Assembly (NCBI RefSeq): GCF_014257025.1
Contig: NZ_JACMSF010000063.1
Location: forward strand, 1-46,916
Direction: 5' to 3'
DNA from: Streptomyces cupreus
GTDB taxonomy: Bacteria; Actinomycetota; Actinomycetes; Streptomycetales; Streptomycetaceae
DNA: 46,916 nt
The translations under genes were made by a program, and so were the position numbers. Below, in pieces: positions 1-8,001 of the stretch; the first letter of the stretch is position 1, and each line of letters begins with the position of its first letter. The notes beneath the pieces are model-generated. The model made no database searches. It saw only the letters and a program-made list of their open reading frames with translations, and was not told the origin of the DNA.

Positions 1-105
1 TGATTCACGGAACTGCGGACAGAGCCCGGAAAACGGCCAAGGCTACTCGTCGCCCCAATTGGTTCGGAGTTCAACGGAGTGGGGTAGCTTCAGCCAGCGT
101 CGCGC

Positions 106-447
106 GTGTTGCTGGCTGGGGTCGCCCGCTCGTGGAGCGTGCGGGCCGAGTCGACCGGGCGCAGGCTTGAGCAGTCGCTCCGCTTGGATGCGGTGCTTGG
201 CACCCTGAACCTCCGATTTGACCTCCCCGCTGCTGTCGCCACAACGACCAGCGGCATATTGGCCGGGCAGCCAATCCTCGGTTTGGCAACCGGAGCAGCC
301 TTTGCAGTGGTCGGCCTTGGCCGTACCCTGACTCTAGACCGTCAAGCCCAGCTTGCCGCCTCACCGCCAGCCGCATACCTGCTATCCATCGAGAACGACC
401 TAGATGCTGCGCGCATGCTCCGGCGTCTTACTCGCCGAGAAGGGTGA
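106..447 (+). CDS. Hypothetical protein or C-terminal gene fragment
   Basis: This 113-residue frame opens with GTG shortly after an in-frame TAG at 85-87. I do not recognise the family with confidence. It has a hydrophobic Ala/Gly-rich centre (about residues 40-75) and an Arg-rich tail. No convincing ribosome binding site precedes it and the region before the TAG is also open, so it may be the 3' part of an interrupted gene. It lies at the window edge beside integrative-element debris. Confidence 0.3.
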   Translation: MLLAGVARSWSVRAESTGRRLEQSLRLDAVLGTLNLRFDLPAAVATTTSGILAGQPILGLATGAAFAVVGLGRTLTLDRQAQLAASPPAAYLLSIENDLDAARMLRRLTRREG

Positions 448-1143
448 ATGCAGGTGCCTCATGGGAACGCACACCCAATCAAGGAAAGGCAGAGCCGTAA
501 TTTAACGAATTGGCGCGCAGGTAAAGATCGTTGATGCCATTGCTCCTGCCGTGAAATTTCCGATCTCCGCGAGGTTCCGACGGCTTGACCTCGCCTTCAC
601 GAGATTGCTGACAGAACCGTTTTCAGAGAGCGCCATCATGGCCTCCACATGGCACGAGACGCCTTCGAGCATGTTCTGGCGCCACACGCTCAAAGCACCC
701 CGGGTCACCGCTGCCTGGCGAATGAACCGCGGGCGCACTCTGGCTCTGCCCCTGCTCCGGATGTCGGGTGCCGGATACAAGGTGTGCCAGTCAGCCGCGC
801 ACGCAACGCCGTTCGGCAAACTTGAACCACCCTGCGCATCCACGCCGCGCCCACACGGCTTGACCTCGGTGCCGAACCACACAGTCCGGGGTGCTGGGCC
901 GCTCTCTCATGACAACTGTGGACGTCACGGCCACCCCTGCGGATTCGGACTCAGCCGGGTTTCGCTACGGGTCCCCTCGATGCCGATGCCCATGCTGGTC
1001 TCTTGGACTGGCGCTGGTTCCCAGGCCTTGGGAGGCATGGGCAGTCCGGGACTCGGCGGGGCTCTCGGTGCCTCGCCGGCCGCGTTCCAGGTGCACCTGA
1101 ATACCCGGTAGTGGTGGCCCGCGGTCAGGCTCGAACGCCGCCG
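448..1143. other. About 700 bp without a confident gene
   Basis: Open frames exist on both strands but none has a recognisable domain, a good ribosome binding site or clear partner genes. The stretch lies downstream, in minus-strand sense, of the broken DUF2637 gene, where an integrative element would normally carry further transfer or replication genes. I infer decayed mobile-element DNA. Confidence 0.45.
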
Positions 1144-1778
1144 TTATGGCGAGCGCACCAGGGCGACCAACTGTCTCGACCGGCCCGCTCCGATCCGCAG
1201 TTCTTTGCGCAACGACTCGGCCGAGACCGGGCGCTGATGCAGTTCGCGGTGTCGGGCGTCCACTCGTCGGGCACGCTGCAGCAGCGGATCACCGTGCACC
1301 CGATAACGGTCGGCATCTCCCTCGCTGTCCTCCCCACCGCCGAGTTCCGCCCTTACCCGGCCCGCGGGACGGTGCGCCAACAACTCCACCGACAGCAGCA
1401 GCGCGACCGGCGGCCACCCGGCAACCAGCACCGGCTTCCACTCCAGAGCCGGCGCAGCCGCGACGTTCGCCGCCAGCGAGACCGCGATCCCCAGCAGAAA
1501 CGCCGACCACACAGCACCCCGCGCGCGACGTGTACGGGGTCCCGTCGGCTTCAGCAGACCGACTGTTGCCAAGAGCATGAGGCCATCGACGGACAGCGGC
1601 CACAACGAAGCGCTGACCGCATCCGCTCCCCCTGCATCGCGAACTCTCGCTGGTGCACATACGAGGCGTAAGCCGCCACCCCGGCAACGACCAGAGCGCA
1701 CAGCGGCCGAATCCACGCTTCCGGATCGAAGCCTCGGCTCCCGGCAGTTCCTTCCCGGGGCTCGGTGTCAGCGCTCAT
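1144..1778 (-). pseudogene. DUF2637 (SpdB-like transfer) protein, frameshifted
   Basis: DUF2637 proteins are membrane proteins of actinomycete integrative conjugative elements, linked to plasmid spread. The N-terminal part starts at ATG 1778 (MSADTEPREG) and runs through one membrane segment to YVHQREFAMQG. The family then continues GADAVSASLWPLSVDGLM, but here that lies in the next frame. The join falls in a run of five G (plus-strand C, 1628-1632) where one more base would restore reading. The second half has two further membrane segments and an HTH-like tail (RPVSAESLRKELRIG), so everything else is intact. Its ATG overlaps the stop of the preceding small ORF. It is either a recent pseudogene or a sequencing error. 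Confidence 0.8.
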
Positions 1779-1924
1779 CGAACTCGCCGCCCGGCACCCC
1801 GTCCCAGTGCACAACCAGTACACACTTCGACGGGAACTCCCAGGAACTCGCAGGTAGAAGCGGGATGCCCCCAGAGACGGAAAAGGGCCCCGACCAGGGC
1901 ATAAGCCCAGGTCAGAGCCGTGAT
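1775..1924 (-). pseudogene. Small mobile-element ORF lacking a start codon
   Basis: A 49-codon frame reads ALTWAYALVGALFRLWGHP and ends with a CxxC-type motif (VEVCTGCALGRG). It overlaps DUF2637 by ATGA, as in intact element operons, which argues that it was once a gene. No ATG, GTG or TTG is available. The codon where an initiator would be expected is ATC at 1924-1922, the base immediately after the inferred rnpB 3' end, and upstream the frame simply runs into rnpB. I infer that the start was lost by mutation or at an insertion junction. Family naming is uncertain. Confidence 0.35.
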
Positions 1925-2334
1925 GGCAGACGAGTCGGGCTGTACGCCGGGTTCTGTTCCGGGGGCTCCTCGCGGAGCCTCCGGCGACGGCCATCCATCT
2001 AGGACCGGCGTTGCCGCCGGCCTCGTGCGGTCTACCCGCGGACTCGGGCGGGCAGCCCTCGAACGTCCGCGCAGGAGCACCGGGGTGCTCCCTCTTGACC
2101 TTGCTCCGGGTGGGGTTTACCTAGCTGCCCAGGTCACCCTGGGCACTGGTGGTCTCTTACACCGCCGTTTCACCCTTACCCAGCACCTGAGTGCTGGGCG
2201 GTTTGTTTTCTGTGGCACTGTCCCGCGGGTCACCCCGGGTGGCCGTTAGCCACCACCCTGCCCTGTGGAGCCCGGACGTTCCTCGGGAGGCTCACGAAGG
2301 AACCCCACGCGGCCGTCCGCCCGGCTCGTCTGCC
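1925..2334 (-). ncRNA. rnpB: RNase P RNA, bacterial class A
   Basis: This is the catalytic RNA that removes 5' leaders from pre-tRNAs. On the minus strand the 5' end (GGCAGACGAGCCGGGC) pairs with the 3' end (GCCCGACTCGTCTGCC) over 16 positions with one mismatch, forming P1 and fixing the ends. Conserved blocks are visible: the AGGAACGTCCGGGCTCCACA-like core near the 5' side, ACAGTGCCACAGAAAACA near 2200-2220, and ACAGAACCCGGCGTACAG near the 3' end. The length of about 410 nt is normal for Streptomyces. The upstream Uma2 gene ends only 23 bp before it on the same strand, so the rnpB promoter must overlap that gene's 3' end. Confidence 0.95.
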
Positions 2335-2357
2335 GTGTCGACCATGGTACTAGGCGC

Positions 2358-2933
2358 TCAGAGGAGATCCGTCGTCTCCAAGTCGAAGGCGAAAGGGGCG
2401 GGGAGGGGGAGGGGTTTACCGAAGGCGACAGCGTGGAGCTCCTGGTAGTCGTCCGACTCCGGGGCACCGAACAGCGTGATCCACCCGGTCTCGCGGTCGA
2501 TGAGCAGGCAGTGAGGGACACCGCCTCGGGCGTAGCAGCGGCGCTTGATTTCACGGGCCGTCCGCGGCCTGCCGGACATCACTTCCAGCGCCATCGTGAC
2601 TCCCTCGCACGGCATCCAGGGATCGGCTCCCCGATGCAGCCGCAGTTCCTTGGGGGCGAACGTCCCGTTCGGGATCACGTGATCTTGCGGACAGCCGTCC
2701 GCACTCCGCAACTTCAGGCCCTTGTTCCCGGAGAACTGCATGTCGGTCGAGGAGCGCTGGTGCACTTGGCTCACGACCTCGCTGATGCAGTGCTCGTGGT
2801 GCCCGTCCGGCACCCGGGTCACAACGACCTCCCCCTCGATGAGCTCCACCCGGAGGCCCTCCGGAGTGTCCAGGTCGACGATCCAGTCCAGTAGAACCTT
2901 CTGAGTGATCGGGTCCAGTGCCATGGCACCCAT
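2358..2933 (-). CDS. Uma2 family (DUF820) endonuclease-fold protein
   Basis: This 191-residue protein belongs to the Uma2/DUF820 group, which has a PD-(D/E)XK restriction-endonuclease fold, is abundant in Streptomyces and cyanobacteria, and has poorly known function. Visible marks are the N-terminal VELIEGEVVVT segment, a core acidic site within DHVIPNGTFAPK, the second acidic site in VTMALEVMSGRPRTARE, and the family-typical ARGGVPHCLLIDRETGWITL. The start at ATG 2933 follows AAGGGGG by 7 nt; a second ATG lies at 2924. It stands alone, immediately upstream of rnpB on the same strand. Confidence 0.85.
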   Translation of the reverse strand: MGAMALDPITQKVLLDWIVDLDTPEGLRVELIEGEVVVTRVPDGHHEHCISEVVSQVHQRSSTDMQFSGNKGLKLRSADGCPQDHVIPNGTFAPKELRLHRGADPWMPCEGVTMALEVMSGRPRTAREIKRRCYARGGVPHCLLIDRETGWITLFGAPESDDYQELHAVAFGKPLPLPAPFAFDLETTDLL

Positions 2934-3043
2934 ACAAGGCCCCCTTGACTGCCCACAAGGGCTGAACTGGGGAAGATCACCTACACGGGGCGCCTCGGCC
3001 GGTCCCTTGACCCTCCCGCCACGTCAAGGTCTCTACTGTTCCC

Positions 3044-3826
3044 ATGCGCATCGGAGAGCTCGCCGACGCCGTAGGTGTCACCACCCGCACCGTTCGGCAC
3101 TACCACCACCTCGGGCTGTTGCCTGAGCCGGAGCGGCTGAGCAATGGGTATCGGGATTACACCCTGCGGCATGCCGTCTTGCTCGCGCGGATTCGGCGGT
3201 TGACCGAGTTGGGGCTCGGGCTCGGTGAGGTGCGGGATGTGCTTGCCGATGACGTCGGGAAGGAGCTCGTCGAGGTGCTTTCCGAGCTCGACGACGATCT
3301 CGCTCGGCAGGAGGCCGCTATTCGGGAGCGGCGGGCTCGGTTGCGGGCGCTCATGGACAGCGGGGTGTCCGTCGAGGGGCCCGTTTCTCCTGAGCTGGCC
3401 TCCCTCTTTCAGCGGACCGCCTATCTCTCCTCCCACTCCCCTATGGCCGCCAAGGACCGGGAAATTCTCGCTCTCATCGAGACCAGTGCCGGGCCGGAGG
3501 AGCGGGGACAGCTGACCTCGCTGCTCGGCAAGAGCCTCGCCACCCCCGACAGCATCGAGCGCGCCCGTGCCGCCTACGCCCTCCTCGACGATCTCGCCGA
3601 CGCCGATCCCGACGACCCCCGCGTGGACGAGGCCTCCCGCATCCTCACCGACTGTCTACCAGACGAGATAGTCCAGGGCGCCGTCGTCGATCACGACAGC
3701 AGCTTCCTGCGTGCCCTCTACGCCGACTTCGCTCCCGCGCAGGCCGAAGCCATCCGGCGGACCATCCAGCAGCTCGTCACGCCGGAGCGAACCGCACCTT
3801 CGCCCCCACCGGATCCGCCTGCGTAA
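3044..3826 (+). CDS. MerR family transcriptional regulator
   Basis: The N-terminal MerR winged-helix domain (residues 1-70: MRIGELADAVGVTTRTVRHY, then LLPEPERLSNGYRDY) binds promoter DNA. A dimerisation coiled coil follows at about 80-115. The remaining 145 residues form a helical C-terminal domain of unknown ligand. No Cys pair typical of metal sensors is seen, so metal sensing is unlikely. The ligand may be organic, or the gene may act without one. The 3' end overlaps the convergent ribonuclease gene by 50 bp. No operator was identified. Confidence 0.88.
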   Translation: MRIGELADAVGVTTRTVRHYHHLGLLPEPERLSNGYRDYTLRHAVLLARIRRLTELGLGLGEVRDVLADDVGKELVEVLSELDDDLARQEAAIRERRARLRALMDSGVSVEGPVSPELASLFQRTAYLSSHSPMAAKDREILALIETSAGPEERGQLTSLLGKSLATPDSIERARAAYALLDDLADADPDDPRVDEASRILTDCLPDEIVQGAVVDHDSSFLRALYADFAPAQAEAIRRTIQQLVTPERTAPSPPPDPPA

Positions 3827-5216
3827 GCCGTACCCGCATCCGCTCCCCCAGCGGCAACGCCCCGTCGCCGGACTCGATCCGCCCGATCACCGCCGGAGTT
3901 TCCAGCTGCACCGTGCCGACGGCTGGCTCGCGTTCGTCCACGTCCACCACGCACCCGTCGAAGACCTCCCCCACCCGGTCCTTCAGCAGTGCCGCCTCGA
4001 CGATGTCCACGCATGCCCGCTCCACCGTCCCGGCACGGCGGGAGCCCTCCGCCATTTCCCCGGGCAGCGCGTCCAGGGCCGAGACAACCCAGTCGGGCTG
4101 AGCAACGCCCGCCACCGCCGCCATGCACAGCTCCGACGCGAAGCGGTCTGCCAGGCGGCGCAAGGGGGCCGTGCAGTGGGCGTACGGCGCCGCCACCGCC
4201 GAGTGCGTCACGATGTCCGGCAGGTCGCCGTCCCGGAACACCGTGTAGCCCGCTCCCCGCAACAGCGTCGTGCACTCCTGCAAGAACGCCGCGTGGTGCG
4301 GGACCCGCGGATCCATGGAGCGGACCAGCGCCGCGTACGACACGTGGTGCGGCCAGTCGATGTGCAGGGCGTGCGCGGTACGGCGTAGGCGGGCCACCGC
4401 GCCGTCGGGGGCGGCGGGGAGCGTGCGGAGGACTCCCGTGCCGTACCCGAGCATCAAGTCCGCAGCCGCCATCCCCGTCAGCAACGAGATCTGGGCGTTC
4501 CAGCCGTCGACGGGCAGCGGCGCTCGGTACGTCAGTTCGTAGCCGCCGTCCCGCTCCACGATCTCCTGCTCGGGGACCGCCAGCGAGATCCCGCCCCGGT
4601 CCACCTCCAGGCCCTCCCGCAACCGCCCGATCTCCGCCAGCAGCGCCAGCGGCTCCTCCGCCGTTCCGTCATCGATCTCTCTCTGTACGCCCGCGTAGTC
4701 CAGCTTGGCCCGGCTGCGGACCAGCGAACGGCGCACGTCCACGGCCAGCGGGCGGCCATAGGCGTCCAGGTCGATCGTCCACAGGGCCGCCGGGCGCGTC
4801 TGGCCCGGCAGCAGACTCGCCGCGCCCTCGCTCAGCAGCGCGGGGTGCAAAGGGATGCGGGTGTCCGGGAAGTAGAGGGTCGTCACGCGGCGGTGGGTCT
4901 CGCGGTCCAGCGACGATCCCGGTACGACGAAGGCGGCGACGTCGGCGATGGCGTACCGGATGCGGTAGCCGGTGCCCTGGCGGGAGAGGTGCATCGCCTG
5001 GTCGAGGTCGGTCGAGGTGGGCGGGTCGATCGTGAACAGGGGGACGTCCGTGGCGTCCTCCACCGGTAGCGCGGGGTCCCGAGCCACCCGCTCGGCCTCT
5101 GCCAGGACCTCTGGCGGGAAGGTCTCGGATACGTCCAGTTCGGTGCGCAACTCTGCGAGCGCGGCCCGGAGGGGGGCTTCGGGGGCGCCGGTCACGCGGA
5201 TGTGGCGGCGGGGCAT
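3777..5216 (-). CDS. RNB-domain ribonuclease (RNase II/R-like)
   Basis: This is a predicted 3'-to-5' exoribonuclease. The RNB core is marked by the metal-binding Asp cluster in FTIDPPTSTDLDQAMHLS (about residues 53-70), followed by IRYAIADVAAFVVPG and later VTHSAVAAPYAHCTAPLRR. The start was set at ATG 5216 (MPRRHIRVTG); the longer open frame upstream runs through the promoter region of yaaA and is low-complexity. The 479-residue product lacks the usual N-terminal cold-shock domains and has only a short C-terminal beta domain, matching the compact actinobacterial form. It is divergent from yaaA and convergent with the MerR gene. Confidence 0.88.
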   Translation of the reverse strand: MPRRHIRVTGAPEAPLRAALAELRTELDVSETFPPEVLAEAERVARDPALPVEDATDVPLFTIDPPTSTDLDQAMHLSRQGTGYRIRYAIADVAAFVVPGSSLDRETHRRVTTLYFPDTRIPLHPALLSEGAASLLPGQTRPAALWTIDLDAYGRPLAVDVRRSLVRSRAKLDYAGVQREIDDGTAEEPLALLAEIGRLREGLEVDRGGISLAVPEQEIVERDGGYELTYRAPLPVDGWNAQISLLTGMAAADLMLGYGTGVLRTLPAAPDGAVARLRRTAHALHIDWPHHVSYAALVRSMDPRVPHHAAFLQECTTLLRGAGYTVFRDGDLPDIVTHSAVAAPYAHCTAPLRRLADRFASELCMAAVAGVAQPDWVVSALDALPGEMAEGSRRAGTVERACVDIVEAALLKDRVGEVFDGCVVDVDEREPAVGTVQLETPAVIGRIESGDGALPLGERMRVRLTQADPVGAKVRFAPA

Positions 5217-5292
5217 ACAGCGAGCGTAGGTCGGGGGCCGCCGGGCGGCACGCCGTACGCTGTGGCCGAGCTCTACAGAAGGAGATCCACCC

Positions 5293-6075
5293 GTGCTTGT
5301 CCTGCTGCCGCCCTCCGAAGGCAAGGCACCCTCCGGCCGCGGCGCCCCGCTGAAGCTGGAGTCACTGTCGCTGCCGGGGCTCGCCGAGGCCCGTGCGGCC
5401 GTCCTCGACGAGCTCGTCGAGCTGTGCGCCGGGGATGAGGAGAAGGCGCGTGAGGTGCTCGGGCTGAGCCAGGGGCTGCGCGGCGAGATCGCCAAGAACG
5501 TCGAGCTCCGGACCGCCGGCGCCCGGCCCGCCGGGGAGATCTACACCGGTGTCCTCTACGACGCCCTCGGCCTCGCCTCCCTCGACGCCGCCGCGAAGAA
5601 GCGGGCCGCGCGCTCGTTGCTCGTGTTCTCCGGGCTGTGGGGCGCGGTGCGGACCACCGACAAGATCCCCTCCTACCGCTGCTCGATGGGTGTGAAGCTG
5701 CCAGGGCTCGGCGCGCTGGGCTCGCATTGGCGTACGGCCATGGCGGCTGCCCTTCCCGAAGCCGCCGGGGACGGGCTCGTGCTCGACCTGCGGTCGGCGG
5801 CTTATGCGGCGGCCTGGAAGCCGAAGGGCGAGATCGCCGGGCGGACGGCGAGCGTACGGGTGCTGCACGCGCCGACCCGGAAGGTCGTCAGCCACTTCAA
5901 CAAGGCGACGAAGGGGCGGATCGTACGGAGTCTGCTGGCGTCCGGCACCCGGCCGGCCGGGCCCGCTGAGCTGGTGGAGGCGCTGCGGGATCTCGGGTAC
6001 GTGGTGGAGGCGGAGGCGCCCAAGAAGGCGGGGTCGGCCTGGTCGCTGGATGTGCTGGTGGACGAGATCCACTGA
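5293..6075 (+). CDS. yaaA: YaaA family peroxide-stress protein (DUF328)
   Basis: The YaaA family is linked in E. coli to lowering free intracellular iron under hydrogen peroxide stress, with DNA-binding reported. Signature pieces are VLLPPSEGKAPSGRG at the N-terminus, IYTGVLYDALGLASLD near residues 77-92, VFSGLWGAVRTTDKIPSYR near 113-131, and SHFNKATKGRIVRSL near 200-214. The 260-residue length is usual. The GTG start at 5293 is preceded by a strong AGAAGGAGAT. It is divergent from the RNB ribonuclease, and eda follows on the same strand after 60 bp holding a double palindrome. Confidence 0.92.
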   Translation: MLVLLPPSEGKAPSGRGAPLKLESLSLPGLAEARAAVLDELVELCAGDEEKAREVLGLSQGLRGEIAKNVELRTAGARPAGEIYTGVLYDALGLASLDAAAKKRAARSLLVFSGLWGAVRTTDKIPSYRCSMGVKLPGLGALGSHWRTAMAAALPEAAGDGLVLDLRSAAYAAAWKPKGEIAGRTASVRVLHAPTRKVVSHFNKATKGRIVRSLLASGTRPAGPAELVEALRDLGYVVEAEAPKKAGSAWSLDVLVDEIH

Positions 6076-6079
6076 CCTA

Positions 6080-6116
6080 TTGCACTGTGCGCAACGACCT
6101 TTGTGCATAGTGCACA
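6080..6116. promoter_or_regulatory. Paired 15-bp dyads upstream of eda (putative operator)
   Basis: Two inverted repeats share a 6-3-6 layout: TTGCAC-TGT-GCGCAA (6080-6094, one mismatch) and TGTGCA-TAG-TGCACA (6102-6116, perfect). Their centres are 22 bp apart, about two helical turns, and the second ends 19 bp before the eda ATG. This suggests cooperative binding by a dimeric repressor, for example of the IclR or GntR type common for sugar-acid genes. The regulator's identity is inference. Confidence 0.6.
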
Positions 6117-6135
6117 GCGGCGGCAGGATGTCCGC

Positions 6136-6768
6136 ATGACCTCCGTGCTGGACCTCGCCCCCGTCGTCCCCGTCGTCGTGATCCAGGACGCGTCCGACGC
6201 CGTGCCGCTCGCCCGGGCGCTCGTCGCCGGGGGCCTGCCCGCGATCGAGGTGACCCTGCGGACTCCGGTCGCGCTGGACGCGATCCAGGCCATGACAGAC
6301 GAAGTGCCGGACGCCGTGGTCGGCGCGGGGACCGTCATCACGCCGGAGCAGGTCAACAAGGCGGTGGAGGCCGGGGCCCGCTTCCTCGTCAGCCCGGGCT
6401 GGACGGACGTACTGCTGGAGGCCATGCGGGCGTCCGGGGTGCCGTTCCTGCCTGGGGTGTCGACGACTTCCGAGGTCGTCGCGCTGTTGGAGCGCGGAGT
6501 GCGGGAGATGAAGTTCTTTCCGGCACAAGCCGCGGGCGGTACGGCGTATCTGAAGTCCCTCTCCGGGCCCTTGCCGCAGGCGCGGTTCTGTCCCACCGGT
6601 GGGATCGGGGCCGACTCCGCGCCGCAGTATCTGGCGCTGCCCAACGTGGGCTGTGTGGGCGGGAGTTGGATGCTTCCCGCGGAGGCGGTCGCCGCGCGGG
6701 ACTGGGCGCGGATCGAGTCGCTGGCCCGGGCGGCGGCCGGGCTCAGCGCAGGTGCGAGGTGTCGTTGA
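6136..6768 (+). CDS. eda: KDPG/KHG aldolase
   Basis: It cleaves 2-keto-3-deoxy-6-phosphogluconate to pyruvate and glyceraldehyde 3-phosphate (Entner-Doudoroff and sugar-acid catabolism) and may also act on 4-hydroxy-2-oxoglutarate. The TIM barrel shows EVTLRTPVALDAI (Glu site), VGAGTVITPEQV, RFLVSPGW, the Schiff-base lysine in EMKFFPAQAAGG, and the phosphate-binding CPTGGIGADSAPQYLAL. ATG 6136 was chosen over 6103 because the longer start would sit inside the palindromic operator; AGGA precedes it. The length of 210 aa is normal. The 3' end overlaps the convergent RNase H gene by 26 bp. Confidence 0.92.
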   Translation: MTSVLDLAPVVPVVVIQDASDAVPLARALVAGGLPAIEVTLRTPVALDAIQAMTDEVPDAVVGAGTVITPEQVNKAVEAGARFLVSPGWTDVLLEAMRASGVPFLPGVSTTSEVVALLERGVREMKFFPAQAAGGTAYLKSLSGPLPQARFCPTGGIGADSAPQYLALPNVGCVGGSWMLPAEAVAARDWARIESLARAAAGLSAGARCR

Positions 6769-7975
6769 AGAGCCGTACGCTCGCGTTGCCGTCGGCGTAG
6801 TACGCCACCGCGGACAGGGAGGCCGCCGAGAGTTCCATGCGGAACAGGGACTCGGGCGGGGCGCCCAGGGCCAGCCGTATCAAGGTCTTGATCGGGGTGA
6901 CGTGGCTGACCAGGAGGACCGTGCGGCCCGCGTAGGCCGCGATCAGCTTGTCGCGGGTGGCGGCGATGCGGGTGGCGGTCTCGGTGAAGCTCTCGCCGTC
7001 GCCGGTGGGGCGGGCCTCGGGGTCGGCGAGCCAGGCGTTGAGGTCGTCCGGGTAGCGGTCGCGGACCTCGCCGAAGGTGAGGCCTTCCCAGGCGCCGAAG
7101 TCGGTCTCGCGCAGGCCTTCGTCGATGGTCACCTCGAGGCCGAGGCGCCGGGCTACGGCGGCGGCCGTCTCCCGGGTACGGGCGAGGGGTGACGCCACGA
7201 TGGCCTGGACCGTTCCTCGGCGGGCCAGCGCGGCGGCGACCCGTTCGGCCTGGTCCCGGCCGATCTCGGAGAGGACGGGATCGCTGCCGCCGCTCCCGGA
7301 GAATCGCTTCTGCGGAGTCAGCGCGGTCTCACCGTGCCGCAGCAGCACGAAGGTCGCGGGCGCGCCCATGTCGGCGGGTGCCCAGCCGGGCGCCGCCACC
7401 ACCTTCGCCGCGCGGATGTCGGCGTCGGCCTGCACGGCTCCCGAAGCACCCGAAGCACCCGCAGCACCGGAAGACGACGAAGCTCCCGAAGCACCCGAAA
7501 CAGCGGAAGACAGCGAAGCTCCCGAAGCACCCGAAGCTCCCGAAGCTCCCGAAGCTCCCGAAGACAACGAAGTCCCCGAGTCCATCGCCTCGTTCGCCAA
7601 CCGGTCCGCGTGCTTGTTCCGCTCCCGGGGAATCCACTCGTACGTCACCCGCTCCGGCGGAAACACCCGTGACGCCTCCATGGCCAGCGGCTTCATGTCG
7701 GGGTGCTTGATCTTCCAGCGCCCCGACATCTGCTCCACGACGAGCTTGGAGTCCATGCGAACGTGCACGGTCGCGGTCGGGTCCAGGTCGAAGGCGGCTC
7801 GCAGGCCGGCCAGCAGGCCCCGGTACTCGGCGACGTTGTTGGTGACGATGCCGAGGTACTGGGACCGTTCCGCCAGCGTCTGGCCCGTGGCGGCGTCGAA
7901 GACCACCGCCCCGTAGCCCGCGGGCCCCGGGTTGCCCCGTGACCCGCCGTCCGCCTCGACGATGAACTCCCGCAC
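6743..7975 (-). CDS. Bifunctional RNase HI / histidine-phosphatase protein
   Basis: An N-terminal RNase HI domain (residues 1-135) carries the acidic site residues: Asp in VEADGGSRGNPGPAGYG, Glu in NNVAEYRGLLAGL, Asp in HVRMDSKLVVEQM and Asp in NKHADRLANEAMD. It removes RNA from RNA:DNA hybrids. The C-terminal histidine phosphatase (CobC/phosphoglycerate-mutase type, from about 205) has LLRHGETAL, ASPLARTRET and LLVSHVTPIK. The two are joined by an unusual linker built from Gly-Ala-Ser triplets (residues about 136-180). The layout matches mycobacterial Rv2228c, where the same neighbours (zinc ribbon, Nif3) occur in the same order. GTG start. Confidence 0.92.
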   Translation of the reverse strand: MREFIVEADGGSRGNPGPAGYGAVVFDAATGQTLAERSQYLGIVTNNVAEYRGLLAGLRAAFDLDPTATVHVRMDSKLVVEQMSGRWKIKHPDMKPLAMEASRVFPPERVTYEWIPRERNKHADRLANEAMDSGTSLSSGASGASGASGASGASLSSAVSGASGASSSSGAAGASGASGAVQADADIRAAKVVAAPGWAPADMGAPATFVLLRHGETALTPQKRFSGSGGSDPVLSEIGRDQAERVAAALARRGTVQAIVASPLARTRETAAAVARRLGLEVTIDEGLRETDFGAWEGLTFGEVRDRYPDDLNAWLADPEARPTGDGESFTETATRIAATRDKLIAAYAGRTVLLVSHVTPIKTLIRLALGAPPESLFRMELSAASLSAVAYYADGNASVRLFNDTSHLR

Positions 7976-8001
7976 GGCCCAAGCCCCTTACTTACCGGGT
8001 C

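Noticed and set aside
502..1111. Overlapping ORFs on both strands (for example 551-1111 plus, 502-882 minus)
   Set aside because: No family resemblance, ribosome binding site or partner; probably decayed mobile-element DNA.
5362..6528. A 388-aa minus-strand ORF across yaaA and eda
   Set aside because: It is antisense to two well-identified genes, rich in His/Arg/Pro, with no domain.
7077..7916. Plus-strand ORF with Glu-Ala-Pro repeats
   Set aside because: The repeats are the complement of the RNase H protein's linker; the flanks are shadows of its catalytic domains.
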